Source: Selenomonas bovis DSM 23594 (GTDB lineage Bacteria > Bacillota > Negativicutes > Selenomonadales > Selenomonadaceae). Taken from it: a stretch of DNA of 37,870 bases. The notes below the pieces were generated by a model. The model made no database searches. It saw only the letters and a list, made by a program, of their open reading frames with translations, and had not been told where the DNA came from. The translations under genes and the position numbers were made by a program. The DNA is taken from assembly GCF_000381005.1 (NCBI RefSeq), contig NZ_KB908393.1, forward strand, positions 1-37,870, in the 5' to 3' direction. Numbering within the stretch: the stretch's first letter is position 1; each line of letters begins with the position of its first letter. Below, piece after piece: positions 8,888 to 20,794 of this stretch.

Positions 8888-8945
8888 GTTATTGACATAT
8901 GTCATGAATTATCGTATGATGCAGTTAATGACATATGTCAATAAC
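8888..8945. promoter_or_regulatory. Divergent hemL / DUF134-NifX promoters with paired operators
   Basis: Two 18-bp arms in inverted orientation, GTTATTGACATATGTCAT (8888-8905) and ATGACATATGTCAATAAC (8928-8945), each contain the 12-bp palindrome TGACATATGTCA, with centres 36 bp apart. Plus strand: TTGACA (8892-8897), 17 bp, TATGAT (8915-8920). Minus strand: TTGACA (8941-8936), 19 bp, TACGAT (8916-8911). Each palindrome therefore covers the -35 of one promoter and the expected start point of the other. A single dimeric repressor could close both. The adjacent DUF134 helix-turn-helix protein is the obvious candidate, by inference. Confidence 0.8.
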
Positions 8946-8968
8946 TGTTATGTAAAAGGGGTATTCCT

Positions 8969-9694
8969 ATGGCAAGACCATGCAAGAAGCGCCGCATCTG
9001 CCAGTTGCCGCGCTGCACCGCGTTCCGCCCGCAGGGCACATCCGAGCGTCCGACCGTCCGTCTCACGCTCGAGGAGTTCGAGTGCCTGCGCCTTATGGAT
9101 TACGAGGGGCTGACGCAGGCGGCTTGCGCGGCGCAGCTCGGCGTCGCGCGCACGACGGCGCAGGCGCTCTACCAATCGGCGCGCGTGCGGCTCACCGCGG
9201 CGCTCGTCGAGGGACGGCCGCTCGTCATCGAGGGCGGCAGCTATGAGCTCTGCCCGTGCACGAGCGCGGCTTCCTGCGCGCCTGCCTTTTGCCCCAAGAG
9301 ACAGAAAGGAGTCTTTCCCATGAAAATCGGCATTCCTTACGATGAAAGCACGCAGCAGATCTTCCAGCATTTCGGCAAGACCGCGGCGTTCAAGATCTAT
9401 ACGGTCGCGGACGGCGCCGTGCAGTCGAGCGAGGTCGTGACGACCGGCGGCCAGCTGCACGAGGGCGCGGCCCAGCTGCTCGCAACGCACGGCGTCGATA
9501 CCGTCATCTGCGGCGGCGTCGGCGGCGGCATGCAGATGGCGCTCACGCAGGCGGGCATCCGCTTCTATAGCGGCGTGCAGGGCGCGGCGGACGCTGCCGC
9601 AGAGGCTCTGCTCGCCGGGAACCTCGCCTACGATCCCGCGGCGCGCGGCTGCCAGCACCACCATGAGCACGGCTGCGGACACGCGCACGCGTGA
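8969..9694 (+). CDS. DUF134 helix-turn-helix / NifX-like fusion protein
   Basis: 241 residues. Residues 1-92 match the DUF134 (UPF0251) family: MARPCKKRRICQLP at the start and a helix-turn-helix around 33-75 (TLEEFECLRLMDYEGLTQ...LGVARTT). A Cys cluster follows (C95, C97, C103, C108). Residues 118-227 form a NifX/NifB-type cluster-binding domain (MKIGIPYDE, then ICGGVGGGMQMAL), and the tail is His/Cys-rich (HHHEHGCGHAHA), suited to metal. It is probably a regulator sensing iron, an Fe-S cluster or a related ligand, and may act on the palindromes beside it. AAAGGGG precedes the ATG by 7 nt. An internal AAAGGAG and ATG at 9320 could yield a separate NifX-like protein. A strong terminator follows. 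Confidence 0.9.
   Translation: MARPCKKRRICQLPRCTAFRPQGTSERPTVRLTLEEFECLRLMDYEGLTQAACAAQLGVARTTAQALYQSARVRLTAALVEGRPLVIEGGSYELCPCTSAASCAPAFCPKRQKGVFPMKIGIPYDESTQQIFQHFGKTAAFKIYTVADGAVQSSEVVTTGGQLHEGAAQLLATHGVDTVICGGVGGGMQMALTQAGIRFYSGVQGAADAAAEALLAGNLAYDPAARGCQHHHEHGCGHAHA
9305..9322 (+). promoter_or_regulatory. Internal ribosome binding site before the NifX domain
   Basis: AAAGGAG (9305-9311) stands 8 nt before an in-frame ATG (9320-9322, Met118) that begins the NifX-like domain. The spacing is ideal, and the site lies exactly at the domain boundary. A second product of 124 residues is plausible. Confidence 0.6.
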
Positions 9695-9803
9695 GCGGCG
9701 GGCGCGCGCATGACGCGGCCGCACGGCGGATTCCCTGCGGCGCCGCGCCCTCGTCAGAGGAACGACCAACGCGCCGCGCGGGCTGCTGCATCGCGTACAT
9801 AGG

Positions 9804-9841
9804 AAAGGGGATTGCGCCCAGAGAGCGCAATCCTCTTTTTC
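9804..9841 (+). terminator. Terminator of the DUF134-NifX gene
   Basis: GGATTGCGC (9809-9817) pairs with GCGCAATCC (9825-9833), extendable by AAAGG with TCTTT to about 14 bp. It is followed on the plus strand by TCTTTTTCTTTTTC. hemB ends on the opposite strand 13-50 nt away, but the minus-strand tail lacks T. Confidence 0.85.
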
Positions 9842-9853
9842 TTTTTCTTTACC

Positions 9854-12407
<2,554 letters not shown>

Positions 12408-12476
12408 GCGCAATCTCCTTTTTATCTCAATCACAGCGCCCCGCAAGCCGGACGCCTCCGCTTCCTTTTTTTGGAA

Positions 12477-13418
12477 TCACTGCCGGTCGAGCAGCAGGCC
12501 GAGCTCATGCAGGACATCGAGCCCGCCCGCCGCAAGCAGCTGGTCGGCAAGCTCCGTGCCGAGCGCCGCCGCGTCCGCTGCCGCGCCCTCGAGACGGCTT
12601 CGGTAGAGCCGCCTGCCGTCGAGCGAGGCGATGACTGCCTCGACCGCGATGCCCGCCGCCGCAGGCTGCGCGTAGACGCCGACGGGCACCTGGCAGCCGC
12701 CCTCGACGCGCGCGAGAAAAGCCCGCTCCGCGCGCGCGCAGGCCGTCGTGCCCGCATCGGCGAGGAACGCGACGCGCTCCCGCACCGCCGCGTCCGCCGC
12801 GCGCGTCTCGATGGCGAGCGCGCCCTGGCCGACGGCCGGCAGCAGGAGCTGCTGCGGCAGGACCTCGCGGATGCGCTCCGCAAAGCCGAGCCGCTTCAGG
12901 CCCGCGACGGCGAGCACGGCGGCGTCATATTCGCCCGCATCGAGCTTCGCGAGGCGCGTGTTCACGTTGCCGCGCAGGTCGCGGATCGTGAGGTCGGAGC
13001 GCGCGTGCAGGAGCTGCGCGCGGCGGCGCAGGCTCGACGTGCCAATGGCGGCGCCCGCGGGCAGCGCCGCGAGCGACGCGTAGCGGTTGCTCACGAAGGC
13101 GTCGCCCGGGTCGGCGCGCTCCGTGATGGCCGCGATGGCGAGTCCCTCGGGAACCTCCGTCGGCATATCCTTCAGGCTGTGCACGGCGAGGTCGATCTCG
13201 CCTGCGAGCATCGCCTGCTCGAGCTCCTTGGTGAAGAGCCCCTTGCCGCCGATCTTCGCGAGCGGCGCGTCGAGGATCTTGTCGCCCTTCGTCGTCATGA
13301 GACGTTTCTCGACGGTGAGCTCGGGGTACGCCTCGCGCAGGCGCGCCGCGACGTAGTCCGCCTGCCAGAGCGCAAGCTTACTGCTCCTCGTGCCGATAAT
13401 GATGGTGTCGCATTTCAC
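12477..13418 (-). CDS. hemC: Hydroxymethylbilane synthase (porphobilinogen deaminase)
   Basis: 313 residues. It polymerises four porphobilinogens on a dipyrromethane cofactor. IGTRSSKLALWQ, HSLKDMP, GTSSLRRRAQL and RGNVNTRL are present, and the cofactor cysteine is C242 in VEGGCQVPVG. It starts with GTG at 13418 inside the end of hemA (41-bp overlap), with GGGGGAACGGGAACAA upstream, so translation is probably coupled to hemA. Length is normal. Confidence 0.96.
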   Translation of the reverse strand: MKCDTIIIGTRSSKLALWQADYVAARLREAYPELTVEKRLMTTKGDKILDAPLAKIGGKGLFTKELEQAMLAGEIDLAVHSLKDMPTEVPEGLAIAAITERADPGDAFVSNRYASLAALPAGAAIGTSSLRRRAQLLHARSDLTIRDLRGNVNTRLAKLDAGEYDAAVLAVAGLKRLGFAERIREVLPQQLLLPAVGQGALAIETRAADAAVRERVAFLADAGTTACARAERAFLARVEGGCQVPVGVYAQPAAAGIAVEAVIASLDGRRLYRSRLEGAAADAAALGTELADQLLAAGGLDVLHELGLLLDRQ

Positions 13419-14697
13419 TTGTTCCCGTTCCCCCTAACGTATCGAGCTTGAAGAGCGCGCGCATCGCGTCGATGTAGAACTGCTCGTGCTCCGTGCCCGC
13501 GGATTTTCTCAGCTTGATCATGGGCATGCGCAGGATCTTGCGCACGATCATCTGCGTCATGTGGTCGATATGACGCCAGTGCTCCTTGTCGAGCTCGCCG
13601 ATCTTCGAGTGCCAGCGCCGCATCTCGCGCTCGCGGATGCGCTCGCAGCGATCGGAGAGCAGCGCCATGAGCGGGCGCAGCGAGAGATAGCGGAACCGGT
13701 CCTCGAGGGAGGCGACCTCCTCCTCGATGATGGCGTCCGCCGCCTTGGCCTCCTCGCGCCGCTCCGCCCGGTGCTCGTCGACGACGGCCTCGAGCGCATC
13801 GATGTTGTAGAGCGTCACGCCACGGATCTCACTGACCTCAGGGTCGACGTCACGCGGCACGGCGATGTCGATGAAGAAGACCGGCCGCCCGCGCCGCTTC
13901 GTCATGAACTGCTGCGTCTCCCACGCCTTGACGACGTAGTGCGGCGCGCCCGTCGAGGTCACGATGACATCGGCGTCGAGCGAGTGGCGCAGCGCCCCCT
14001 CGAAGGGGATCGCCTCGCCGCCAAAGCGCGCGGCGAGCTCTGCAGCGCGCTCCATGTGCCTGTTCGCGACATAGATGAGGGAGATGCCGTGCGCGACGAG
14101 ATGCTGCGCCGTGAGCTCCGCCATCTTGCCCGCGCCGAAAATCAGCGCGTGGCGTCCCTCGAGGCCGCCGAGCTTCTCGCTCGCGAGCTCGACGGCGGCG
14201 TAGCTCACCGACACCGAGTTGTACTGGATGCGCGTCTCCGCACGCACGCGCTTGCCCGTCTTGATCGCGCGGTGCATGAGCGTGTTGAGCACGGTGCTCG
14301 TCGCGCTCGCCTCGCGCGCGAGCGCGTAGGCCTCCTTGACCTGCGAGAGAATCTGTCCCTCGCCGAGCACGAGAGAGTCGAGGCTCGCGGCGACGCGGAA
14401 CAGATGGCGGACGCAGTCCTCATCCAGATAGGTGTAGAGATATGCGTCGATGTCCTCCTCGTTGCCCGCGAGGTCGAAAAAGAACTGCTTGAGCGACGCA
14501 AGGTCGTCCGCCGCCGACTCGACGACGGCGTAGATCTCGCTGCGGTTGCAGGTCGAGAGCACGACGGCCTCGTTCACGCCGTCGTAGTCGCCGAGGTTCG
14601 CGAGCCCCTGCCGCACGGCGCTCTTGGGAATCGCGAACTGCTCGCGCACCGCGACGGGCGCCGTCTTATGATTCAGTCCGAAACAAATGAGCTGCAT
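13378..14697 (-). CDS. hemA: Glutamyl-tRNA reductase
   Basis: 439 residues. It reduces glutamyl-tRNA(Glu) to glutamate-1-semialdehyde, the committed step of the C5 pathway. GLNHKTAPVAVRE opens the protein, the catalytic Cys is C50 in STCNRSEIY, and LGEGQILSQVK, the NADPH-binding GAGKMAEL and the C-terminal dimerisation helices follow. It overlaps sirC at its start (32 bp) and hemC at its end (41 bp). The last 16 residues form a His-rich tail (MRHHHYRHEEQ) that exists only because of the hemC overlap. Confidence 0.97.
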   Translation of the reverse strand: MQLICFGLNHKTAPVAVREQFAIPKSAVRQGLANLGDYDGVNEAVVLSTCNRSEIYAVVESAADDLASLKQFFFDLAGNEEDIDAYLYTYLDEDCVRHLFRVAASLDSLVLGEGQILSQVKEAYALAREASATSTVLNTLMHRAIKTGKRVRAETRIQYNSVSVSYAAVELASEKLGGLEGRHALIFGAGKMAELTAQHLVAHGISLIYVANRHMERAAELAARFGGEAIPFEGALRHSLDADVIVTSTGAPHYVVKAWETQQFMTKRRGRPVFFIDIAVPRDVDPEVSEIRGVTLYNIDALEAVVDEHRAERREEAKAADAIIEEEVASLEDRFRYLSLRPLMALLSDRCERIREREMRRWHSKIGELDKEHWRHIDHMTQMIVRKILRMPMIKLRKSAGTEHEQFYIDAMRALFKLDTLGGTGTSEMRHHHYRHEEQ

Positions 14698-15307
14698 GTC
14701 TGATTCTTTCCTCCGCTTCCTCGCTGCGTCCCTGCCGCACCATGTCCAGGATCTCCGCGCTCATGGCGCGCCGCCAGAACGCCTCCCGCGCACGCGCTGT
14801 GCCCGTCTCCGCCTTGAGCTCCCGCCGCACGGCCGCGAGGCGCTCGAGCCAGTCGCCGAGCGCCTCGGGGTAGAGCGTCTCGAGCTGGGCGCGGATGGCG
14901 CGCGAGAGCGCGGGCGAAAGGCCGTCCGTCGATACCGTGAGCAGGAGCCGTCCGCGCGCGAGGCTCGCCGGAACCGTGAAGTCCGAGAGCTCCGGCTGCG
15001 CGGGCGCGTTGACGAGCACGCCGCGCGCCTTCGCTGCCCGCGCCGCCGCCTCGTTCGCCGCGCGGTCGTCCGTCGCGCAGACGACGAGGAACATGCCCGC
15101 AAGCATCGTCTCCTCGTAGCAGCGCGCGCGCCAGCACAGGCGTCCCGCGGCCGCGAGATCCGCGAGCTCCTCCGTGAGGCGCGGCGCGGCGACCGTCACG
15201 GCCGCCTCCGCGCGCAGCAGCGTGCGCGCCTTGCGCAGCGCCACGGGGCCGCCGCCCAGTACGAGGCACGGCCGCCCCTTCATCTCGAGATTCATCGCGT
15301 ATTTCAT
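14666..15307 (-). CDS. sirC: Precorrin-2 dehydrogenase / sirohydrochlorin ferrochelatase family protein
   Basis: 213 residues from MKYAMNLEM (ATG at 15307, GCGGAGG upstream). The N-terminal NAD-binding fold is clear (CLVLGGGPVALRKARTLL, then VCATDD), followed by the dimerisation and helical domains of the Met8/SirC/CysG-N family (VSTDGLSPALSRAIR). It oxidises precorrin-2 to sirohydrochlorin; some members also insert iron, and the sequence alone does not settle which. It is the first gene of the tetrapyrrole operon, 48 nt after the expected start point. Its end overlaps hemA by 32 bp. Confidence 0.92.
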   Translation of the reverse strand: MKYAMNLEMKGRPCLVLGGGPVALRKARTLLRAEAAVTVAAPRLTEELADLAAAGRLCWRARCYEETMLAGMFLVVCATDDRAANEAAARAAKARGVLVNAPAQPELSDFTVPASLARGRLLLTVSTDGLSPALSRAIRAQLETLYPEALGDWLERLAAVRRELKAETGTARAREAFWRRAMSAEILDMVRQGRSEEAEERIRHAAHLFRTES

Positions 15308-15627
15308 ACCAGCCTCCGCAAACATGAACGGCATTCGCTATTCGAGTGATTACTTTTGTCTATTGTACCGCGCAAAAATTCCGCCGTCAATCGTTCCCGC
15401 GCGCTTTGCCCGCCTTTTCCCGCGGCGGAGATGCGACGCCGCGCCATCGCCTCAGAGCTTTGCCGCGCTGGCAAAGCTATCCTCTTCTTTCGTCATTATG
15501 CTATAATGGAGGTATTTCACGGCGGCGCACGGGACGCGTGCCGGTGCGCCGCGTTTCCAGGAACGGACAGGCTGCCGCCCTCCGCCCCTGGTTTCGCAGA
15601 GAACATACCAGCAACCGAGGTACTATA
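15308..15627. promoter_or_regulatory. 320-bp divergent region between sirC and tex
   Basis: It contains the heme-operon promoter (15362-15390, minus), a perfect hairpin AGCTTTGCC/GGCAAAGCT with a 5-nt loop (15456-15478), and a TATAAT (15502-15507, plus) for tex with no good -35. The tex leader would be about 113 nt. No gene is seen; the in-frame extension upstream of tex lacks a ribosome site and normal composition. Confidence 0.55.
15362..15390 (-). promoter_or_regulatory. Promoter of the sirC-hemA-hemC-cobA/hemD-hemB operon
   Basis: On the minus strand TTGACG (15390-15385), a 17-bp spacer, and TACAAT (15367-15362). This is close to the sigma-70 consensus. The leader to the sirC ATG is about 48 nt, too short for a riboswitch. 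Confidence 0.8.
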
Positions 15628-17825
<2,198 letters not shown>

Positions 17826-17829
<4 letters not shown>

Positions 17830-19721
17830 GCCTGCTCGAAACGACCATCGCCAGCATCCAGCCGGCAAACGAACCCGCTGCAGCGGAAGCGGCGACGCTG
17901 CTCGACACCGCCTTCCCCGGCCTCCCCGCCGACGCGCTCGGCGCGCTCCTGCTGCGCTACCTGCGCGCGACGGGAAAGAGCGCGCCCGAGGCGCTGCGCC
18001 GCTGCACCATCCTCTGCTGCGCCGACCACGGCGTCGCCGCCGAGGGCGTCAGCGCCTACCCGCCCGAGACGACCGTCCAGATGACGGCGAACTACCTGCT
18101 CTCACAGGGCGCCGCAGCAAATGCCTTCGCCGCCTACGCCGCCTCCGACCTCCTCGTCGTCGACCTCGGCATCGCCGCTGATACCGGCGGCATCCCGGGG
18201 CTCGTCGACTACAAGATCGCGCGCGGCACGAAGAACATGGCCCAGGGCCCCGCGATGACGCGCGACGAGGCGCGCCGCGCCGTCGAGACGGGCATCAAGA
18301 TCGCCGCCGCCATCGCTGCGCAGGGCTACACCTGTTTCCTGCCCGGCGAGATGGGCATCGCCAATACGACGGCGAGCGCCTGCATCGCCGCGACGCTCTG
18401 CGATCTCACGCCCGAGCAGGCCACGGGACGCGGCACGAACATCTCCAACGAGCGCCTCAGGAAGAAAGTCAGCATCGTCGCGCGCGCCCTCGCGGTCAAT
18501 GCGCCCGACGCGCGCGACGGGCTCGACGTGCTCGCCAAGGTCGGCGGCTTCGAGCTCGGCGCGATTGCGGGCATCATGCTCGGCGCGGCCGCGCACCACG
18601 CCGTCACCATCCTCGACGGCTTCAACAGCAGCGCCGCCGCCCTCATCGCGCAGGCGCTCGCCCCGAGCGTCACCGACTATCTGCTGCCCTCTCATCAGGG
18701 CGGCGAGCGCGCCCACGGCGCCGCGCTCAGGAAGCTCGGCCTCACGCCGCATCTCTTCCTCGACCTCAGGCTTGGCGAGGCCTGCGGCTCCTCCATCACC
18801 TCGCGCTTCCTCGGCCTCGCGCTCACGATGCTCGCGGCCCTCCGCGAGGGACACGCACCCTCGGAGGACGACATCTCGCTCGAGGTCATGCCCGCGCAGG
18901 CGCCGAAGGTCACGGACAAGACATTCAATTTCTACCTGCGCACGATGCCGGAGCTCGACAAGAGCGCGATGGCCGTCTGCCAGGGACGGCTCGACCACCT
19001 CGCCAAGCCGCTCTACAGCCTCGGCCACCTCGAGAGCATCGCCGCCGAGCTCGCGGGCATCTCCTGTGAGGAGCGCCCGGACAAGGACATCGGGCAGGCG
19101 CTGCTGCTTTTCGGCACGCAGGGCCTGCCGGACGCCGAAAGCATCGCGCTCGCCGCGGCCTCCCATGATATCTGCATGCCGCTCACGCTCGGCCGCCTGC
19201 GCGAGGGCCTGCCGCCGACCGCCGGCTTTGACTTCGGCCGCGTGACGGCGGAGGACATCACGTTCGACACGCTGCTGCTCGGGCTCGGCCTCACGGGCGA
19301 CATCGAGGATGAGCTCACAGCGGCGCTCTGCACGGAGGACGGCGGCCTGCGCTACGCGCCGGAGGAGTTCCTCGCGCACGTGCCGGAGCACCTGCGCCTC
19401 ACCGTCTCCGCACTCGTCGGCGCCATCGTCGCCGCTGCTCACAACAGCAGCCTCATCCTGCCCGCGGACGCCGCGACCGACCTCGTCGCGCGCTACACCG
19501 AGCTGCTCGCGAAGGACGCGCGCCCCTACATCCTCCACACGGGCGACCTCCTCGCCCTCGGCCGGACGCGCCCCGGCGTCACCGCCTGCGCGAGCGCTCT
19601 CATCGTCCGCGCCGCCCTCTCCGTCCTCTGCGATATGAAGACCTTCGCCGAGACGAAAGTCGCCCCCGCAAACGACGGCCCGGGCAAGGAACGGCAAAAA
19701 GCAGGCACCGCAGGCGCCTGA
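17826..19721 (+). CDS. Double-length CobT homologue (lower-ligand phosphoribosyltransferase, ArsAB-like fusion)
   Basis: 631 residues; ordinary CobT is about 350. CobT moves phosphoribose from nicotinate mononucleotide to the cobamide lower-ligand base. Residues 1-340 form a CobT domain: CADHGV (65-70), LPGEMGIANTT (172-182), GRGTNI (201-206), SHQGGERAH (289-297) and LRLGEACG with the catalytic Glu at 318. It lacks the family's usual N-terminal LTKPxGSLGxLE motif. That motif opens the second half instead (LDHLAKPLYSLGHLE, 389-403), which continues as a degenerate CobT fold to DMKTF (603-607). The position aligned with the Glu there reads LALGRTRPG, without Glu. Sporomusa ArsA and ArsB are two separate CobT homologues that act as a pair on benzimidazoles and phenols. 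This protein looks like such a pair in one chain. AAGGAGG precedes the ATG. Confidence 0.85.
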
Positions 19722-19769
19722 GCGGCCGCTGTACCGAAAGCGATGCCGGCCGCAATATCTTCCCCCACA

Positions 19770-19812
19770 GGCCTGCGATACCGGTACACCCGCCGCACCG
19801 GTATCGCAGGCC
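19770..19812. repeat. Perfect 16-bp inverted repeat
   Basis: GGCCTGCGATACCGGT (19770-19785) and ACCGGTATCGCAGGCC (19797-19812) with an 11-nt loop. It sits between the convergent tex-cobT and 3D-domain genes. Neither side has a T-tract, so it is a strong hairpin but not a classical terminator. Confidence 0.8.
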
Positions 19813-19827
19813 GCCCGCGGGCAAAGC

Positions 19828-19875
19828 GAAAGCGCGGGGCGCAGCAGACATTCCTCTGCCGCGCCCCGCGCTTTC
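19828..19875. terminator. Strong convergent hairpin, possible bidirectional terminator
   Basis: GAAAGCGCGGGGCGC (19828-19842) pairs perfectly with GCGCCCCGCGCTTTC (19861-19875), and GCAGA/TCTGC continues the stem after one mismatch. It lacks a T-tract on either strand. By position it would end tex-cobT on the plus strand and the 3D-domain gene on the minus strand. Confidence 0.55.
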
Positions 19876-19894
19876 CTCTGCATAGATCCCCATG

Positions 19895-20260
19895 CTATTC
19901 TAAAAGATAGATCTCGATATTCTGACGCCCGAACATCAGCGCCTCCTCATGCGTATCAAACGCCACATCGATCATGTAGCCCTGAATGCCCCAGCCGATG
20001 TCCTCCGCGACCGCCTCGCCGTAGCCGGGGATGAAGACGCGCGACCCGAGCGGAATCACCGACGGATCCACAGCGATCACGCCATGGCGCACGAGCGTCC
20101 CGCTCGCCGTGTAGGCCGAGTTCCCCGGATCCTGCGCGCTGTACGCCGTCGCCGTCACATACAGCGCGCGGCCCTCCGCCGCGTCCGCGCCCGCAGGCAG
20201 ACCGATGAGCAGCAGCGCCGCCAGGACGAATCCCCAAAACTTCCTTCGATACACACGCAT
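19895..20260 (-). CDS. Secreted 3D-domain (double-psi barrel) cell-wall protein
   Basis: About 121 residues. A signal peptide (basic MRVYRRK, then FVLAALLLIGLPAGADA) is followed by the 3D domain shared by lytic transglycosylase MltA, YocH and resuscitation-type proteins: VTATAYS, GVIAVDPSVIPLGSRVFIPGYG, AEDIGWGIQGYMIDVAFDT. The three aspartates (D65, D87, D98) that name the domain are conserved. It probably acts on peptidoglycan in the periplasm. The start is uncertain: GAGGAG lies 3 nt before the ATG at 20260, while ATGs at 20263 and 20281 are in frame. Its own promoter lies at 20335-20364. Confidence 0.88.
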   Translation of the reverse strand: MRVYRRKFWGFVLAALLLIGLPAGADAAEGRALYVTATAYSAQDPGNSAYTASGTLVRHGVIAVDPSVIPLGSRVFIPGYGEAVAEDIGWGIQGYMIDVAFDTHEEALMFGRQNIEIYLLE

Positions 20261-20334
20261 CATCTCCTCAAAAGCACGCATTTTCTCTATGGGGAAATGC
20301 CCATTTTATCAGCATTTTCCTCTTTATTTTTCTC

Positions 20335-20364
20335 ATTCTATCATATTCCCTTGTGGGCGGTCAA
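20335..20364 (-). promoter_or_regulatory. Promoter of the 3D-domain gene
   Basis: On the minus strand TTGACC (20364-20359), an 18-bp spacer, and TAGAAT (20340-20335). The leader contains an imperfect GGAAAATGC/GCATTTCC hairpin before the start. Confidence 0.6.
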
Positions 20365-20391
20365 GAATCCGCTGCCCGCGGCCAGCGGCTG

Positions 20392-20423
20392 TTATCCACA
20401 ATTTTATCAACATCTTGTGCACA
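20392..20423 (+). promoter_or_regulatory. Two DnaA-box-like 9-mers upstream of the nrd promoter
   Basis: TTATCCACA (20392-20400) matches the DnaA-box consensus TTATNCACA exactly. TTGTGCACA (20415-20423) differs at one position and lies in the same orientation 23 bp on. Both stand directly upstream of the -35 at 20426. The surroundings are AT-rich for this genome. DnaA control of ribonucleotide reductase genes is known in E. coli (nrdAB); here it is an inference. Confidence 0.5.
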
Positions 20424-20425
20424 TA

Positions 20426-20454
20426 TTGACGAGTGCAACCACATGTTGTATAAT
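20426..20454 (+). promoter_or_regulatory. Promoter of the glycyl-radical domain gene and nrdG
   Basis: TTGACG (20426-20431), 17 bp, TATAAT (20449-20454). This is one of the best promoters in the window. The leader to the ATG at 20510 is about 48 nt. Confidence 0.85.
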
Positions 20455-20509
20455 GCAAAGGCAATCAGGAGAGAACCACACAAGTGGTACGATAGAAAGG
20501 ATGAGCCTC

Positions 20510-20794
20510 ATGGTAGTGAACGGAACGGACGTCAGCGTCAAGGGAATCCCCGACATCTCCGAAGCGGAGATCATGAACTATATCGACTATGTACAGGAAA
20601 AGACGGAGGAGCCGGTCGACGCCATCTCCATCACGCGCCGCGCGGACGGCACCGTCGCGCTCGACTATCAGCTGCGCCCGCAGAAGTTCGAACGCATCCG
20701 CCGCATCACGGGCTACCTCGTCGGCACGATCGACCGCTGGAACGACGCGAAGCGCGCCGAGGAGCACGACCGCGTCAAGCACGGCCTGCACTGA
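20510..20794 (+). CDS. Stand-alone NrdD C-terminal glycyl-radical domain
   Basis: 94 residues. The second half (FERIRRITGYLVGTIDRWND, then KRAEEHDRVKHG) matches the extreme C-terminus of class III ribonucleotide reductase NrdD, where RxTGYL carries the glycyl radical; the glycine here is G68. The rest of NrdD (about 600 residues, including the Cys-rich zinc site) is absent, and the first 50 residues are not obviously NrdD. AGAAAGG lies 9 nt before the ATG at 20510; an earlier ATG at 20501 touches the ribosome site. Its TGA overlaps the nrdG ATG, so it is made together with the enzyme that installs glycyl radicals. It may be one part of a split NrdD, or a replaceable radical domain comparable to GrcA/YfiD for pyruvate formate-lyase. 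Confidence 0.8.
   Translation: MVVNGTDVSVKGIPDISEAEIMNYIDYVQEKTEEPVDAISITRRADGTVALDYQLRPQKFERIRRITGYLVGTIDRWNDAKRAEEHDRVKHGLH

Noticed and set aside
18102-19883. 593-codon minus-strand frame opposite the CobT-like gene
   Set aside because: Antisense shadow of a gene with all CobT motifs; its translation has no family features.
20380-20460. Possible replication origin because of two DnaA-like boxes
   Set aside because: Only two boxes, no dnaA or dnaN nearby and no unwinding region; promoter regulation is the simpler reading.
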